A DNA stretch of 64,000 nucleotides from Tetmemena sp. SeJ-2015 (GCA_027382625.1 JAJKFJ010020682.1:26061-90060), one strand, 5' to 3'. Numbered from the stretch's first letter, positions 54,363 through 64,000 are shown. A program made the numbers and translations. The notes: a model not told the origin generated them from the sequence alone.

Positions 54363-54726
54363 TTAATCTAATTGTGTAGAGGTATGTAGAGGTAGGATCA
54401 GGAATATGTTTGATCGCATCATGTTGATGGTCTTGAATTTTATCCTTATGTTTAATCACTTGACGATCGAGCTTATCGACTAAAGCATCAATGGCTGCAT
54501 ATAAATCATGTGCCAAACTTTCAACGTGGATGTCTTTTCCACTCAGATGTAAATTAATATCGGCTTTGTGACGTTTGTCCTTTTCGCGGAGCTTATCGAC
54601 CGTCAAAATGACGGCGATATCAATGACTTGATCGAAGTGTCGTCTTACCCGTTCGAGCTTGGTTTGTACATATTCACGAATTGCAGGAGTTACTTCGACG
54701 TGGTGTCCACTGATGGTGAGATTCAT
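54363..54726 (-). CDS. hpf: Ribosome hibernation promoting factor (C-terminal tandem duplication)
   Basis: Hpf (short form, about 117 aa) dimerises or silences 70S ribosomes in stationary phase. [21 protein letters not shown] and the [26 protein letters not shown] block are typical. As read, the frame continues to 54289, through its own terminator. A perfect 10-bp tandem duplication at 54375-54394 causes this; without one copy the protein would end IPDPTSTQLD at TAA 54363-54365. It is downstream of rpoN, the usual arrangement. Confidence 0.9.
54375..54394. repeat. 10-bp perfect tandem duplication in hpf
   Basis: The 10-mer TGTAGAGGTA occurs twice without a spacer. It shifts the hpf frame just before its stop. 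It may be an assembly or basecalling error, or a recent slippage event. Confidence 0.8.
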
Positions 54727-54854
54727 ACTGCGCTCCTTTGGTGATATTACTTTTATTTGCTTCTATACTGCCGTTACTACGATCGCTCATGGGCAGAAAT
54801 TTGTATTGAGCTAAATCATATATAACGATAGAAAACAGTATTTCAAGAACTGGT

Positions 54855-56348
54855 TTATAAAGATTTTCGCAGACTGACTGGAGGAATTTTCAGAGCTTCG
54901 CGATATTTGGCAACAGTGCGCCGCGCGATGACCATGCCTTGTTCTCCCAATATGTCGGCAATCTTGCTATCCGAAAGGGGTTTCTTCTGGTCTTCTTCTC
55001 CTATTAATTGTTTGATCAGAGCCCGTATCGCAGTAGAAGATGCTTCGCCCCCAGTTTCTGTTGCGACGTGACTACCGAAAAAATACTTTAACTCAAACAT
55101 GCCATGAGGCGTCAGCATAAACTTTTGAGTTGTTACACGCGAAATAGTGCTCTCGTGTAATCCTAGTGTATCAGCTATTTCGCGTAAAACAAGGGGTCTC
55201 ATCGCAACAGCGCCATGCGTGAAAAAATTGTATTGTCTTTCCACTATAGCTTGTGCAACGCGCAAAATCGTATCGAATCGTTGACGCATATTTTTGATCA
55301 GCCAACGTGCTTCTTGCAATTGCGGATTTAGATTGGAATCACCGCGTTGTTGTTTCATCAAATTCGCATACATTTGATTAATGCGCAGACGTGGCATCAC
55401 ATCGCGATTGAGCATCACTTGCCATTCGTCACCAATTTTTTTGACCACAACATCTGGTACTACATAATCTGATTTTGCCGCAGCAAAGGCCAATCCAGGC
55501 TTGGGATTGCATTGACGAATCACGACTTGCGCTTCACGTAAATCTTCATCGTCGCATTGTAAAAATTTGCGTAACTTAGTGAAGTCTCTTTGTGCAAACA
55601 AAGGCAAATAATCTTGCACAATTTGTAGCGCAAGGCGTCGTGTAACAAAAGGAATTTTTGGAAAGCGCTTGATTTGAATTGCTAGACATTCCGCAGTAGT
55701 TCGCGCCCCAACACCTTCTGGCTCGAAACTTTGCAACATATTCAAAGCGAATTGGAGTTCTTCGATTTCAACGCACAAATCAATCGGCAAACTCGCGTGA
55801 ATTTCCTCTAATGATTCACAAAGATAACCGTTGTCATCAATTGCGTCGATAACCAATTCAATCAGAGCACGATCACGTGGCTCGCGAATTGAGATGCGCA
55901 TTTGCTCCAATAGATAGTCGCGCAATGTGGTTTGCGCTGCTTCTAATTGCGGCCGACCATCTTCATCATCTTGATTACTTTTTGATCCTGAGATAGGTGC
56001 CTCATCGAAACTCCAATCATCGCCAGTATTTTGCGCTTCGACCTCAACTTGATTGTCAGGCGTATCGTTCGATGTGTTGATCTCAGCGCTATCTGTTGTT
56101 GTGGTCTCAGGTGATTTGAATTCGCTCTCGTTTTGTACGCTTGCGTTGTTGATACAGCCGTCGGCCAACAGACGCACTGCATTATCCAGCGCATCGTCGA
56201 CTCTTTCTAACATCGGATTTTCGATGAGCAAGGTCTCTAACTCTTGATGCAGTTCTAACGTCGACAATTGCAGCAAGCGGATTGATTGCTGCAATTGTGG
56301 CGTGAGCGCAAGATGCTGTGAGGTGCGAAGTTGTAGGCTTTGCTTCAT
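54855..56348 (-). CDS. rpoN: RNA polymerase sigma-54 factor
   Basis: RpoN (497 aa) directs RNA polymerase to -24/-12 promoters with enhancer-binding ATPases. Region I is Gln- and Leu-rich (LTPQLQQSIRLLQLS), region II is acidic (about residues 60-130), the core-binding and HTH parts follow (LGLHESTISRVTTQKFMLTPHG), and the RpoN box ARRTVAKYRE lies near the C-terminus. It is encoded between lptB and hpf. Intact. Confidence 0.96.
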   Translation of the reverse strand: MKQSLQLRTSQHLALTPQLQQSIRLLQLSTLELHQELETLLIENPMLERVDDALDNAVRLLADGCINNASVQNESEFKSPETTTTDSAEINTSNDTPDNQVEVEAQNTGDDWSFDEAPISGSKSNQDDEDGRPQLEAAQTTLRDYLLEQMRISIREPRDRALIELVIDAIDDNGYLCESLEEIHASLPIDLCVEIEELQFALNMLQSFEPEGVGARTTAECLAIQIKRFPKIPFVTRRLALQIVQDYLPLFAQRDFTKLRKFLQCDDEDLREAQVVIRQCNPKPGLAFAAAKSDYVVPDVVVKKIGDEWQVMLNRDVMPRLRINQMYANLMKQQRGDSNLNPQLQEARWLIKNMRQRFDTILRVAQAIVERQYNFFTHGAVAMRPLVLREIADTLGLHESTISRVTTQKFMLTPHGMFELKYFFGSHVATETGGEASSTAIRALIKQLIGEEDQKKPLSDSKIADILGEQGMVIARRTVAKYREALKIPPVSLRKSL

Positions 56349-56375
56349 GGCTTAGACATTATCGTATGGTCTGAG

Positions 56376-57119
56376 CTACATGCGGAAATGTTCACCCAAG
56401 TAGACACGTCTAACGGTCTCGTTGGTGACAATTTCGTCGGGACGACCACTAGCTAATACCGAGCCTTGATTAATAATGTAAGCATGGTCGCATATCCCTA
56501 GCGTTTCACGTACATTGTGATCGGTAATTAACACACCAATATCGCGTTCTTTGAGAAAGCGAACAATACGTTGAATTTCGATGACCGCAATTGGATCGAC
56601 GCCCGCAAACGGTTCATCGAGCAATACAAATCTTGGATTGGTTGCGAGTGCACGCGCGATTTCTACTCGGCGTCGTTCGCCACCAGACAATGCGCGAGCA
56701 GGGCTCTCACGCAAGCCATCTATTTGGAGTTCTTCTAGTAGCGTATTTAAGCGTTGCTCGATTTCTGCTTTGCTGAGTGGTTTTCCGTTCGAATCTTTTT
56801 GCAATTCCAAGACGGCGCGAACATTATCTTCCACCGACAATTTTCTAAATACCGAAGCTTCTTGAGGCAAGTAAGACAATCCTAATTGTGCACGTTGATG
56901 AATCGGAAAATTAGAAATGTTGACGCCATCGACATCAATTTTGCCCGCATCGGACGGAACTAAGCCAACAATCATATAGAACGAAGTTGTTTTGCCTGCG
57001 CCATTTGGGCCAAGCAAGCCAACAACTTCGCCGCTCTTCACTTGCAAAGAAACATCGTGAACAACTTGACGCATGCCATAGCGTTTTTGTAAGCCTTCGA
57101 TTACGAGTGTGCTAGTCAT
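56376..57119 (-). CDS. lptB: LPS export ABC transporter ATPase LptB
   Basis: LptB (247 aa) powers LPS extraction from the inner membrane with LptF/LptG. Walker [10 protein letters not shown], the Q-loop region [11 protein letters not shown], signature LSGGERRR, and Walker [11 protein letters not shown] are complete. It begins 4 bp after the lptA stop. Intact. Confidence 0.96.
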   Translation of the reverse strand: MTSTLVIEGLQKRYGMRQVVHDVSLQVKSGEVVGLLGPNGAGKTTSFYMIVGLVPSDAGKIDVDGVNISNFPIHQRAQLGLSYLPQEASVFRKLSVEDNVRAVLELQKDSNGKPLSKAEIEQRLNTLLEELQIDGLRESPARALSGGERRRVEIARALATNPRFVLLDEPFAGVDPIAVIEIQRIVRFLKERDIGVLITDHNVRETLGICDHAYIINQGSVLASGRPDEIVTNETVRRVYLGEHFRM

Positions 57120-57123
57120 AAAA

Positions 57124-57738
57124 TCACTTTTTTTCTTTATTGTCCTGTTTGCTATCAGATTTTTTTTCTTTAGGTTCAGACGTAATTGTCACGCGACCGC
57201 CACCGGGAACGTGCTTGCCGCTTGCTGAGTTGGTTGCGGTGAAAACATCGTTTACGCTGTCGTAAGATAAAAACTCACCATTTTGTTCTTGCGTGACTTT
57301 TTGTTGACTTAAATAGCGAACTCTTGCTTTGCTAATAAAGCGAACTACTTCTGACTTCTTATCGTACTCAACGCGATCAGCTGATCCTTCGATCCAGAGA
57401 TCTTCACCGCCATCACGTTTTTGACGAAAGAAAACTTGACTGCCTGCGTGGCCAGATAAGCTTACGCTGCCGCCGCCGTCAGCGGTTTCCGTTTCAACGC
57501 CATTTTCCGCGCGAATTAATAAGGTGCCACGGGTTAATTCCACTTTACCCTTCAACACTTTGGTATTCGTTTTACCGTCAAACTCGGTGTATTCAGCAGA
57601 GATGTTGGTACGTTTTTGGCTATCCGCTTTTTCTGCATGCGCGCTCATTGGCAGAAGTAATGCTGCACACAAACTAAACGTACTAAGGATGCGTATTGCT
57701 GGCATCGATTTGAGTGAAATATTTCTTTGCATGCTCAT
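57124..57738 (-). CDS. lptA: LPS transport periplasmic protein LptA
   Basis: LptA (204 aa) polymerises into the periplasmic bridge that carries LPS to LptD. A signal peptide ends near LPMSAHAEK, then the OstA/LptA beta-jellyroll with [22 protein letters not shown], and a Lys/Asp-rich tail. ATGs at 57738 and 57732 are both possible starts. It lies 70 bp after lptC. Intact. Confidence 0.93.
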   Translation of the reverse strand: MSMQRNISLKSMPAIRILSTFSLCAALLLPMSAHAEKADSQKRTNISAEYTEFDGKTNTKVLKGKVELTRGTLLIRAENGVETETADGGGSVSLSGHAGSQVFFRQKRDGGEDLWIEGSADRVEYDKKSEVVRFISKARVRYLSQQKVTQEQNGEFLSYDSVNDVFTATNSASGKHVPGGGRVTITSEPKEKKSDSKQDNKEKK

Positions 57739-57808
57739 GTATGTTCCTTAATTTTTAATTGTCACCGTGGTCTTAGCGCTTTGTTGAATGGTGCACATCT
57801 CTCTCAAT

Positions 57809-58423
57809 TTACTTTGACGAAGGTGGTGCAATACTAATTTGTACTTTATTGAGTAAGCGGATTTTTTGCGTGCTGTTGTCCGCTTCCATTCCGTTCGCTG
57901 TGATATTCGCGCGCGCTGTCGTCATTGTGATCTGGTCAGATGTACGCATTCTTTCGCTGTCTGGAAACAGAATAAGACTATTCGTCGCCATGGTTAAATG
58001 ACCACCTTGATCGCTTTTGCTGCGCTCGACTAATACATTGCCCCGCATGTGAATTTGGTCTTCCGGTTTGCTTTGTGATTTTTCTTGTACTTTTTGTTTC
58101 ACGATGGCGCGTTCAGCACGTATCGTCATCGGTGTTTTTTCTTGATCAATGCCAACGATTCGTGGCTGTACGATTTCGAATTCGTCTTCGCGCGGATAAT
58201 GAATCAGTTTTTCACCTGTGACGCGATAATTAGTTTGTTTTGATTGCGACAGTCGCACAAAATTAAAATTCTCAACGTAGTAATCTGGCTCGCTGCGATT
58301 TTTTGCATTGGCGGCCTCATCTTCACTTTGACGTCGCATTACTTCATAGATCCAAAAACTACCGAGCATGACTAAGCCAAGTAGGGCGACTCCAAGCCAA
58401 ACTCGGATACGATCAGCAGTCAT
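57809..58423 (-). CDS. lptC: LPS export protein LptC
   Basis: LptC (204 aa) receives LPS from LptB2FG and hands it to LptA. One N-terminal helix (VWLGVALLGLVMLGSFWIYEVM) is followed by the jellyroll domain containing PDYYVENFNFVRLSQSKQTNYRV-type sequence. The start overlaps the kdsC end by 11 bp. Intact. Confidence 0.93.
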   Translation of the reverse strand: MTADRIRVWLGVALLGLVMLGSFWIYEVMRRQSEDEAANAKNRSEPDYYVENFNFVRLSQSKQTNYRVTGEKLIHYPREDEFEIVQPRIVGIDQEKTPMTIRAERAIVKQKVQEKSQSKPEDQIHMRGNVLVERSKSDQGGHLTMATNSLILFPDSERMRTSDQITMTTARANITANGMEADNSTQKIRLLNKVQISIAPPSSK

Positions 58424-58991
58424 CGTTGCTCACATCTAAAAATGGTGTAATCGCTGCTTGGTATTTATTTTGCGCTTGTAAAATAAAATCGCAGATTTCG
58501 CGTACCGCGCCCTTACCACCATGTGCTTTCGTGACGTACGCTACACGTTGACGTACTTCCTCATGACCATTCGGTACACTCGCAGCAAAACCAACACGTA
58601 ACAAGATTGGCAAATCGATGACATCATCACCAATGAAGCCACATTCCTGATGTGGTAGCTGAAGTTCGTTGGTCAGTGTTAAAAATGCCGATTTTTTATT
58701 ATGAATTCCTTGCATCACATGCGTGATACCGAGATCACTTGCACGTTTGCTGACAATGGCTGATTGTCGTGCACTGATAATTGCGGTGGCGATGCCTGCA
58801 TTTTGCAATAATTTAATGCCTTGACCATCAAGGACATTAAAGGTCTTCATCATTTCGCCATCAGCTCCAAAATGTAAGCTGCCATCGGTCAAAATGCCAT
58901 CAACGTCAAAGATCATCAGGCGTACTTGTGCCGCCTGTTGTATCGCGCTCGACACTGAAATTGTCGAAGCATTTGTGATTTGCGAATTCAT
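58413..58991 (-). CDS. kdsC: Kdo-8-phosphate phosphatase KdsC
   Basis: KdsC (192 aa) is a HAD-family phosphatase releasing Kdo for lipid A decoration. HAD motif I is FDVDGILTDG and motif IV GFIGDDVIDLP. The ATG at 58991 overlaps the kdsD stop (TGATG) and is preferred over a TTG one codon upstream. Intact. Confidence 0.94.
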   Translation of the reverse strand: MNSQITNASTISVSSAIQQAAQVRLMIFDVDGILTDGSLHFGADGEMMKTFNVLDGQGIKLLQNAGIATAIISARQSAIVSKRASDLGITHVMQGIHNKKSAFLTLTNELQLPHQECGFIGDDVIDLPILLRVGFAASVPNGHEEVRQRVAYVTKAHGGKGAVREICDFILQAQNKYQAAITPFLDVSNDDC

Positions 58992-60025
58992 CAAATTACC
59001 TTAGCTCGTGTCAAATCATGGATGTGTAATGCACCAACGAGTTTGCCGTCGGCGTCTGCCACCAATAATTGATTGATTCGATGTTGCTCCATAATTTCTA
59101 CCGCTTCCACTGCCAATTGTTCAGGACCGATGCGATGCGGGTTTTTACGCATAATGTCGGCAATCATCAGTTCAGAAAAATTGAGCGGTTTATCCATTAG
59201 GCGACGTAAATCTCCGTCGGTGAAAACGCCAACAATCCGTTGGTCTTGATCTACGATCGCCGTCATCGCCATACCTTTTTGGGTAATTTCCATTAAGGCA
59301 CTACTGAGTTTGGTATCCGGCTTGACTTGTGGAATCGCATTACCAGTTCGCATTACGTCTTTTACATGCGTAAGTAAGCGTCGACCTAGTGCGCCACCTG
59401 GATGTGAGCGCGCGAAATCTTCTTCTTTGAATCCTCTGGCGTCGAGCACCGCGACAGCAAGCGCATCACCGAGCGCTAAAGTGACCGTCGTGCTAGCGGT
59501 TGGTGCCAGATTAAGAGGGCAAGCTTCTTTATCGACATGCACACTCAAATGCAAGTCAGTTAGTTTGGCTAGGGTGGACTGCGGGTTACCAGTTAAGGCA
59601 ATCAACTTGACGCCGAGACGTTTTAAGATCGGCAAAATAGCAATCAATTCGCCCGCTTCGCCAGAGTATGAAATAGCGATGAAAACATCTTGTGATGTGA
59701 CCATGCCGAGATCACCATGTGCTGCCTCGGCAGGATGTAAGAAAAAGGATGGTGTACCAGTTGAGGCAAAAGTAGCGGCAATCTTGCGAGCGATGTGGCC
59801 AGATTTGCCAATGCCGGAAATGACTAATCGGCCTTTGCAATGTAAAACCAAATGGATCGCATCGATAAATGCGGAAGAGTCATCGCCACTCAAGCGTTGC
59901 TTGAGATTGGAAATTGCATCCGCCTCGATTTGTAAAGTTTCGCAAGCGAGTTGTAAGGCGTGCTCAGCCTTCGCGTCCCTTGAAGGCGCTAGGCTTTTTT
60001 CTGGAGAGGTATTTAATGTGCTCAT
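58991..60025 (-). CDS. kdsD: Arabinose-5-phosphate isomerase KdsD
   Basis: KdsD (344 aa) converts ribulose 5-phosphate to arabinose 5-phosphate, the first step to Kdo. The SIS domain (GIGKSGHIARKIAATFASTGTP, ISYSGEAGEL, APTASTTVTLALGDALA) is followed by HPGGALGRRL and two CBS domains. First gene of the kdsD-kdsC-lptC-lptA-lptB-rpoN-hpf run. Intact. Confidence 0.95.
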   Translation of the reverse strand: MSTLNTSPEKSLAPSRDAKAEHALQLACETLQIEADAISNLKQRLSGDDSSAFIDAIHLVLHCKGRLVISGIGKSGHIARKIAATFASTGTPSFFLHPAEAAHGDLGMVTSQDVFIAISYSGEAGELIAILPILKRLGVKLIALTGNPQSTLAKLTDLHLSVHVDKEACPLNLAPTASTTVTLALGDALAVAVLDARGFKEEDFARSHPGGALGRRLLTHVKDVMRTGNAIPQVKPDTKLSSALMEITQKGMAMTAIVDQDQRIVGVFTDGDLRRLMDKPLNFSELMIADIMRKNPHRIGPEQLAVEAVEIMEQHRINQLLVADADGKLVGALHIHDLTRAKVI

Positions 60026-60288
60026 GCGTGGAGTATAAACTAAATATGATTAAGCAAGAACTCTGCCAGATGTGAATTTGTTATCAAGGGCTTCAACAAG
60101 TGCCTTGCAATCTGTTGGTTAAACGTAGCAAAGATCGAGAAAATGAGCAGAAATGGAAGTTTGTCGATCTAGAAATAAGACGAAAGCTTGTCAATTAATT
60201 TTTATTCAAGGATACTTTTGCTGCTACGAAATTGCGTGAATGTACTATTTGTACGATTTTCTTCGAACACTTTTTAGAAAGCTTCTAT

Positions 60289-61086
60289 ATGAATGTGAAC
60301 CCTGATCAGCCTGAAAATAATTTCCCAAACATGAGTAACCTCGTTTCGGAAGTGCCACCGCAAGCAAAATACAATCCCGAAGGTAATGTCATTGATGCTG
60401 GCAAGGCTACATCTTGGTATGGCTATGGCTTCGATCAGTTTAAGGCGAATGCAGGTGTGTGGATAGGCATGGTGGTCGTGTTGTTTGTGATCATGCTTGT
60501 GTTAAATGTGATTCCTGGTATTGGCACTTTTATTTTTAATTTGCTGATGCCTGCATTTTTCGGCGGCTTGATGTTGGCATGCCAAGCGCATCGCGAATCG
60601 AAGCCCGTTACGTTTGAGTTTTTGTTTGCTGGGTTTAAAGATAAATTTGGTTCATTGGCTTTGCTTGGTTTGATTTGGATGGTTGGTGTCTTTGTTGTAT
60701 CGATGATCGCTGGCGTCTTTGCAGTGGCTGTGTTTGGTGGCGCGATAGCGACAGGTGCTGCATTTGGTAGCGCAGGCTTGATGGGCTTGGGTTTTAGCGC
60801 ATTACTTGGCTTTGTTGTATTGGCGATGTTGATCGCCATTCCGTTGGCAATGGCGATTTGGTTTGCGCCAGCGTTGGTGGTGTTTCATAACGTCGCGCCA
60901 ATTGATGCGTTGATGATGAGCTTGAAAGTAAGCTTGAAGAATTGGGCTGCTTTCTTATTGTTCTTCGTCTTGTATATCGTTTTCGCTATTTTGGCGTCGA
61001 TTCCTTTGGGATTGGGCTGGCTGGTATTGGGGCCTGTATTGGTTGGCGCAATCTATGCTGCTTATCGTGATATCTTCCTTGCGTAA
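60289..61086 (+). CDS. BPSS1780-family membrane protein
   Basis: A 265-aa polytopic inner-membrane protein with about six hydrophobic segments after a hydrophilic Pro/Asn-rich N-terminus. The pattern WYGYGFDQFKANAGVWIGM and the late LKNWAAFLLFFVLYIVFAIL fit the Burkholderiales family named after BPSS1780, whose function is unknown to me. The ATG at 60289 (MNVNPDQPEN) is chosen over a longer frame. Divergent from kdsD; no gene is seen in the 263 bases between them. Confidence 0.75.
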   Translation: MNVNPDQPENNFPNMSNLVSEVPPQAKYNPEGNVIDAGKATSWYGYGFDQFKANAGVWIGMVVVLFVIMLVLNVIPGIGTFIFNLLMPAFFGGLMLACQAHRESKPVTFEFLFAGFKDKFGSLALLGLIWMVGVFVVSMIAGVFAVAVFGGAIATGAAFGSAGLMGLGFSALLGFVVLAMLIAIPLAMAIWFAPALVVFHNVAPIDALMMSLKVSLKNWAAFLLFFVLYIVFAILASIPLGLGWLVLGPVLVGAIYAAYRDIFLA

Positions 61087-61158
61087 TTTAAAGTGATTAT
61101 GGCGATTGTGCTGTCCACGACGTGCATAGCTGATTGCTAGATTTTAAGTAGGACCATG

Positions 61159-61192
61159 AAAAACGCGGAAACGATTTCGTTCCGCGTTTTTT
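61159..61192 (+). terminator. Terminator after the BPSS1780-family gene
   Basis: An A-run, a stem of AACGCGGAA with its complement (61160-61170 and 61180-61190), and a T-run. It could act in both directions. Confidence 0.85.
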
Positions 61193-61291
61193 ATTTGGTG
61201 CGCTTTTCTTCCATTGATTAATCCAATGCTTTCGTCGTTTTCTCTCCATCTAGGCTGTGTCGAGCGTAAATAATCGGTAATAATAAGCAAC

Positions 61292-63272
61292 ATGAATGCA
61301 CTAGATACGACTTTACTTTTGTTAAGCAGCGCGGTGTTAGGCGTGGTCGCTTTGCGCTTATTGAATTTGCCGCCCATGTTAGGCTATCTCGCCGTTGGCA
61401 TTGTGATTGGACCACATGCTTTGGCTTGGGCGCGAGAAAGCTCAACAACCCATTTGCTTGCCGAATTCGGGGTAGTGTTTTTGATGTTCTCGATAGGGCT
61501 CGAATTTTCTTTACCCAAATTGATATCGATGCGACGTGCGGTATTTGGTCTCGGTATGGCGCAAGTGGTGAGTACAATTGCTTTGGCGATGTTGATGTGT
61601 TTTGGCGCTGCAATGGTCTTACCAGAGTACTTTGCGATTAGCTGGGAAGCTGCATTTGCGATTGGTGGTGCGCTATCGATGTCGTCGACGGCGATCGTGT
61701 CGAAAATGTTGACTGAAAAGTTAGAATTAGAAAGCCCACATGGTCGGCAAATCATCAGTGTGCTGTTATTTCAAGATCTCGCTGTCGTGCCTTTATTAAT
61801 TTTGGTGCCAGCCTTAGCTGCTGACTCGGACAACCTCAGCATGAGTTTATTGACTGCGGCAGGTAAGGCTACGGTAGTTTTGTTTTTGCTGTTTTTTGTT
61901 GGTAAAAGAGTGGTGCGAGAATGGTTTGCGATCGTCGTGCGCCGTCGTTCCCAAGAATTGTTCATGTTAAACCTGCTCCTGTTTACTTTGGGGGCGGCGT
62001 GGTTGACCGAAAAAGCGGGCTTGTCGTTGGCTCTCGGTGCTTTTGTCGCGGGAATGCTGATCTCTGAAACCGAGTACAAGCATCAAGTTGAAGAAGACAT
62101 CAAGTCGTTTCGCGACGTTCTGCTAGGTCTTTTTTTTATCACCGTCGGCATGCTACTTAATTTGCAGCTCGTGCTTGATTATGGCTGGATGATTTTATTG
62201 TTGTTGGTTGGGCCGGTTGTATTTAAATTTGGATTGATCTTTTTATTAGCGCGACTGTTTTCTTGTCCGACTAGCGTGGCGCTTCGTACCGGACTAGGCT
62301 TGGCGCAGGCAGGTGAGTTTGGATTTGTATTGTTGAATCAAGCGGGTAGTTTGAATTTGATCGATCCGATGCTTTTGCAATTAATTTTGGCTTCGATGGT
62401 GCTATCGATGTTGATTTCACCGTTCATCTTGGCCAAATCCGATTGGATTGTTCTCAAGTTATCGTCGAATGAGTGGATGATGCAATCGTTGGCATTGACG
62501 CAAATTGCCGCACGTACTATGAAGGTAAAGAAACATGTCATTATTGCTGGCTTCGGACGTAGCGGGCAAAGTTTAGCCAAACTGCTGACCGATGAAAATA
62601 TCGATTACCATGCCCTCGATCTTGATCCTGATCGTATCAACGAGGCACAAAATGCAGGTGCCAATGTGTCTTACGGTGATGCAGGGCGTCGGGAGAGTTT
62701 AACGGCAGCAGGGATTAATCGCGCAGCTGCTTTGGTGATCACTTATACCAACACACCATCTGCACTCAAAATTTTACATTTGGTACATGAACTCAACCCA
62801 AGCTTGCCTGTGATCGTGCGCAGTCATGATGATACCGACTTGGAGAAGTTACGCGCGGCTGGCGCGACGGAAGTTGTGCCGGATTTAATGGAAGGAAGTT
62901 TGATGTTAGCTTCGCACGCCTTAGTTTTATTGGGAGTGCCTTTAAGACGTGTGGTGCACACGGTACAGGTGGCACGTGACGCACGATACGAATCTTTACG
63001 TGGATTTTTTCATGGTGCTAGCATCTTGTCATGATGCCGAAAATTTGCAATTGCGCTTGCACACTTTTCGTCTTGAGTGAGCGCAGTAAAATGATAGTAA
63101 AACAATTGATGATTTATCCCTAGCGGAATTAGCGGTTGATGTGACAGCGGTTCGACGTGGTAAAAATAGATTACAAGCCGAGCGTGATTTGGTGTTGCAA
63201 GGAAGTGATGTGATTGTTTTACGTGGTACCGCAGAAGGTGTCGCGAGAGCGGAACAAAGATTATTAAAATAG
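61292..63272 (+). CDS. KefB-type monovalent cation:proton antiporter (frame breaks near the C-terminus)
   Basis: A CPA2-family antiporter (about 655 aa) with around 12 helices, a cytosolic RCK/TrkA-N domain and a TrkA-C domain. [17 protein letters not shown], the core [25 protein letters not shown], and the nucleotide-binding [14 protein letters not shown] are visible. The frame stops at 63034, but adjacent frames carry the TrkA-C remainder ([27 protein letters not shown]) to TAG at 63270-63272, with errors at 63030-63105. Relatives act in K+ efflux or pH control; the exact ion is not evident. apt follows 8 bp later. Confidence 0.9.
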
Positions 63273-63280
63273 GAAAGCAG

Positions 63281-63822
63281 ATGATTAATTCAAGTGAATT
63301 TATTAAGCAGCATATTCGTACCGTGCCAAATTGGCCGCAAGCAGGCGTGCAGTTTCGAGATATCACAACCTTGTTACAAGACCCCAAAGTGTTTCGTGTA
63401 TTGATTGATATTTTTCTCGCGCGTTATGCCGGTGCAAAGCTGGATCTAGTGGCAGGTATGGACGCACGTGGATTTATTCTCGGTTCGGGAGTTTCTTATG
63501 AATTGAAATAGGCTTTGTCCGATTCGGAAAAAAAGGGAAATTACCTTTTACGACGGTTTCTGAAAGCTACGAGTTGGAATACGGCAGTGCAACCGTTGAG
63601 TTGCACACAGATGCCTGTAAGACTGGAGATCGTGTTCTCCTCATAGACGATTTGATCGCCACGGGGGGCACGATGATGGCTGGTAAAAAACTCCTAGAGC
63701 GTCTTGGCGCGACTGTGGTTGAAGGCGCCGTAATCGTTGATTTGCCTGAATTAGGTGGTTCGAAACTTGTTGAAGAGAGTGGACTTTCGCTGTTCAAGGT
63801 GTGTGATTTTGCCGGGCATTAA
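63281..63822 (+). CDS. apt: Adenine phosphoribosyltransferase (frame break in the middle)
   Basis: Apt (about 180 aa) salvages adenine to AMP using PRPP. It opens with [23 protein letters not shown], and the PRPP loop is [14 protein letters not shown]. At about 63505-63540 a base change and indels replace the expected NIGFVPIRKKGKLP segment and create a stop at 63511. The second half is in order to FKVCDFAGH. It probably shares a transcript with the antiporter. Confidence 0.93.
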
Positions 63823-63837
63823 TGTTCTCTCATTGAC

Positions 63838-63880
63838 GTGATTGCTTAAATTTTAAGCATAAATTTTTCTGATCAATCAC
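63838..63880 (+). terminator. Inverted repeats after apt
   Basis: An inner stem TGCTTA/TAAGCA with T-rich sequence after it (63843-63868) is nested in an outer GTGATTG/CAATCAC pair (63838-63844 with 63874-63880). It is probably the apt terminator. A TATACT element at 63900-63905 follows. Confidence 0.6.
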
Positions 63881-63899
63881 AAAAACACTTAATTTGCGT

Positions 63900-63905
63900 T
63901 ATACT
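63900..63905 (+). promoter_or_regulatory. Probable -10 element of the riboswitch transcript
   Basis: TATACT lies 7 bases before the first conserved nucleotides of the riboswitch. No good -35 hexamer is seen at the matching distance. Confidence 0.5.
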
Positions 63906-63910
63906 TCGAT

Positions 63911-64000
63911 TCCTCCAAGGAGCGCTGCGACAAGTTTTAATGGATGATCTATGATCTAATTGAACTGCCAGGCTTGGACAAGACGAGTTAGCTATAACTG
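63911..64000 (+). ncRNA. S-adenosylhomocysteine (SAH) riboswitch, 3' part outside the window
   Basis: The conserved 5' block CTCCAAGGAGCGCTGCGAC and the later CCAGGCTTGG match the SAH riboswitch, which switches on SAH-recycling genes when SAH accumulates. TCCAAG pairs with CTTGGA to form P1, with A-T pairs where many examples have G-C. A small hairpin AGTTA/TAACT closes the visible part. The expected 3' block (ACGGCGCTC) would fall just past 64000. In betaproteobacteria the usual downstream gene is ahcY; this is inference. Confidence 0.85.

Overview
The window is a chromosomal segment of a betaproteobacterium, most likely order Burkholderiales and probably an Oxalobacteraceae-like lineage. 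The case rests on gene order and on protein character: a merged str-S10-spc-alpha ribosomal supercluster with infA between secY and rpmJ; ponA/mrcA divergent from pilMNOPQ and followed by aroK-aroB-dgt; kdsD-kdsC-lptC-lptA-lptB-rpoN-hpf; a BPSS1780-family membrane protein; and an S-adenosylhomocysteine (SAH) riboswitch at the right edge. The genus is inference. Coding sequence has a moderate GC content.

Layout. 1-6560: an AT-rich, gene-free stretch that looks random in all six frames, where rpoB/rpoC would normally precede rpsL. 6649-26227: rpsL-rpsG-fusA-tuf, rpsJ, a promoter, rplC-rplD-rplW-rplB-rpsS-rplV-rpsC-rplP-rpmC-rpsQ, rplN-rplX-rplE-rpsN-rpsH-rplF-rplR-rpsE-rpmD-rplO-secY-infA-rpmJ, then rpsM-rpsK, a promoter, rpsD, a terminator, rpoA-rplQ. 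26470-28230: dsbD. 28325-32856 (minus): engB, hemB, corA-like, sbcB. 33102-37190: cytochrome c4 and the System II cytochrome c maturation pair resB-ccsB. 37404-39007: msrP-msrQ. 39012-41959: lptM, cyaY, penicillin-binding protein 1A. 42274-47343: pilM-N-O-P-Q (type IV pilus alignment complex and secretin). 47416-49319: a lipoprotein of seven Ig-like repeats. 49351-52198: aroK-aroB read as one frame, then dgt. 52220-53137: a corrupted stretch without a recognisable gene. 53138-60025 (minus): a HIBCH/enoyl-CoA hydratase family protein, hpf, rpoN, and lptB-lptA-lptC-kdsC-kdsD for lipopolysaccharide export and Kdo synthesis. 60289-63822: BPSS1780-family protein, a KefB-type antiporter, apt. 63911-64000: SAH riboswitch, cut by the window edge and presumably upstream of ahcY.

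Quality warning. About one third of the protein genes carry indels, including many that are essential (fusA, rplB, rplC, rplD, rplE, rplF, rplR, rplX, rpsJ, rpsM, rpsS, hemB, engB). Many sit in homopolymers, some are compensated, and some cluster in bursts of G/C runs. This is the signature of an unpolished assembly, so I annotate these as single genes with sequence errors, not as pseudogenes. I found no CRISPR array, insertion sequence, prophage, tRNA or rRNA. The most interesting non-housekeeping items are the Ig-repeat lipoprotein inserted between pilQ and aroK, the aroK-aroB single frame, a two-copy palindromic element showing base-pair covariation, a possible 21-residue gene at 32005, and the riboswitch.
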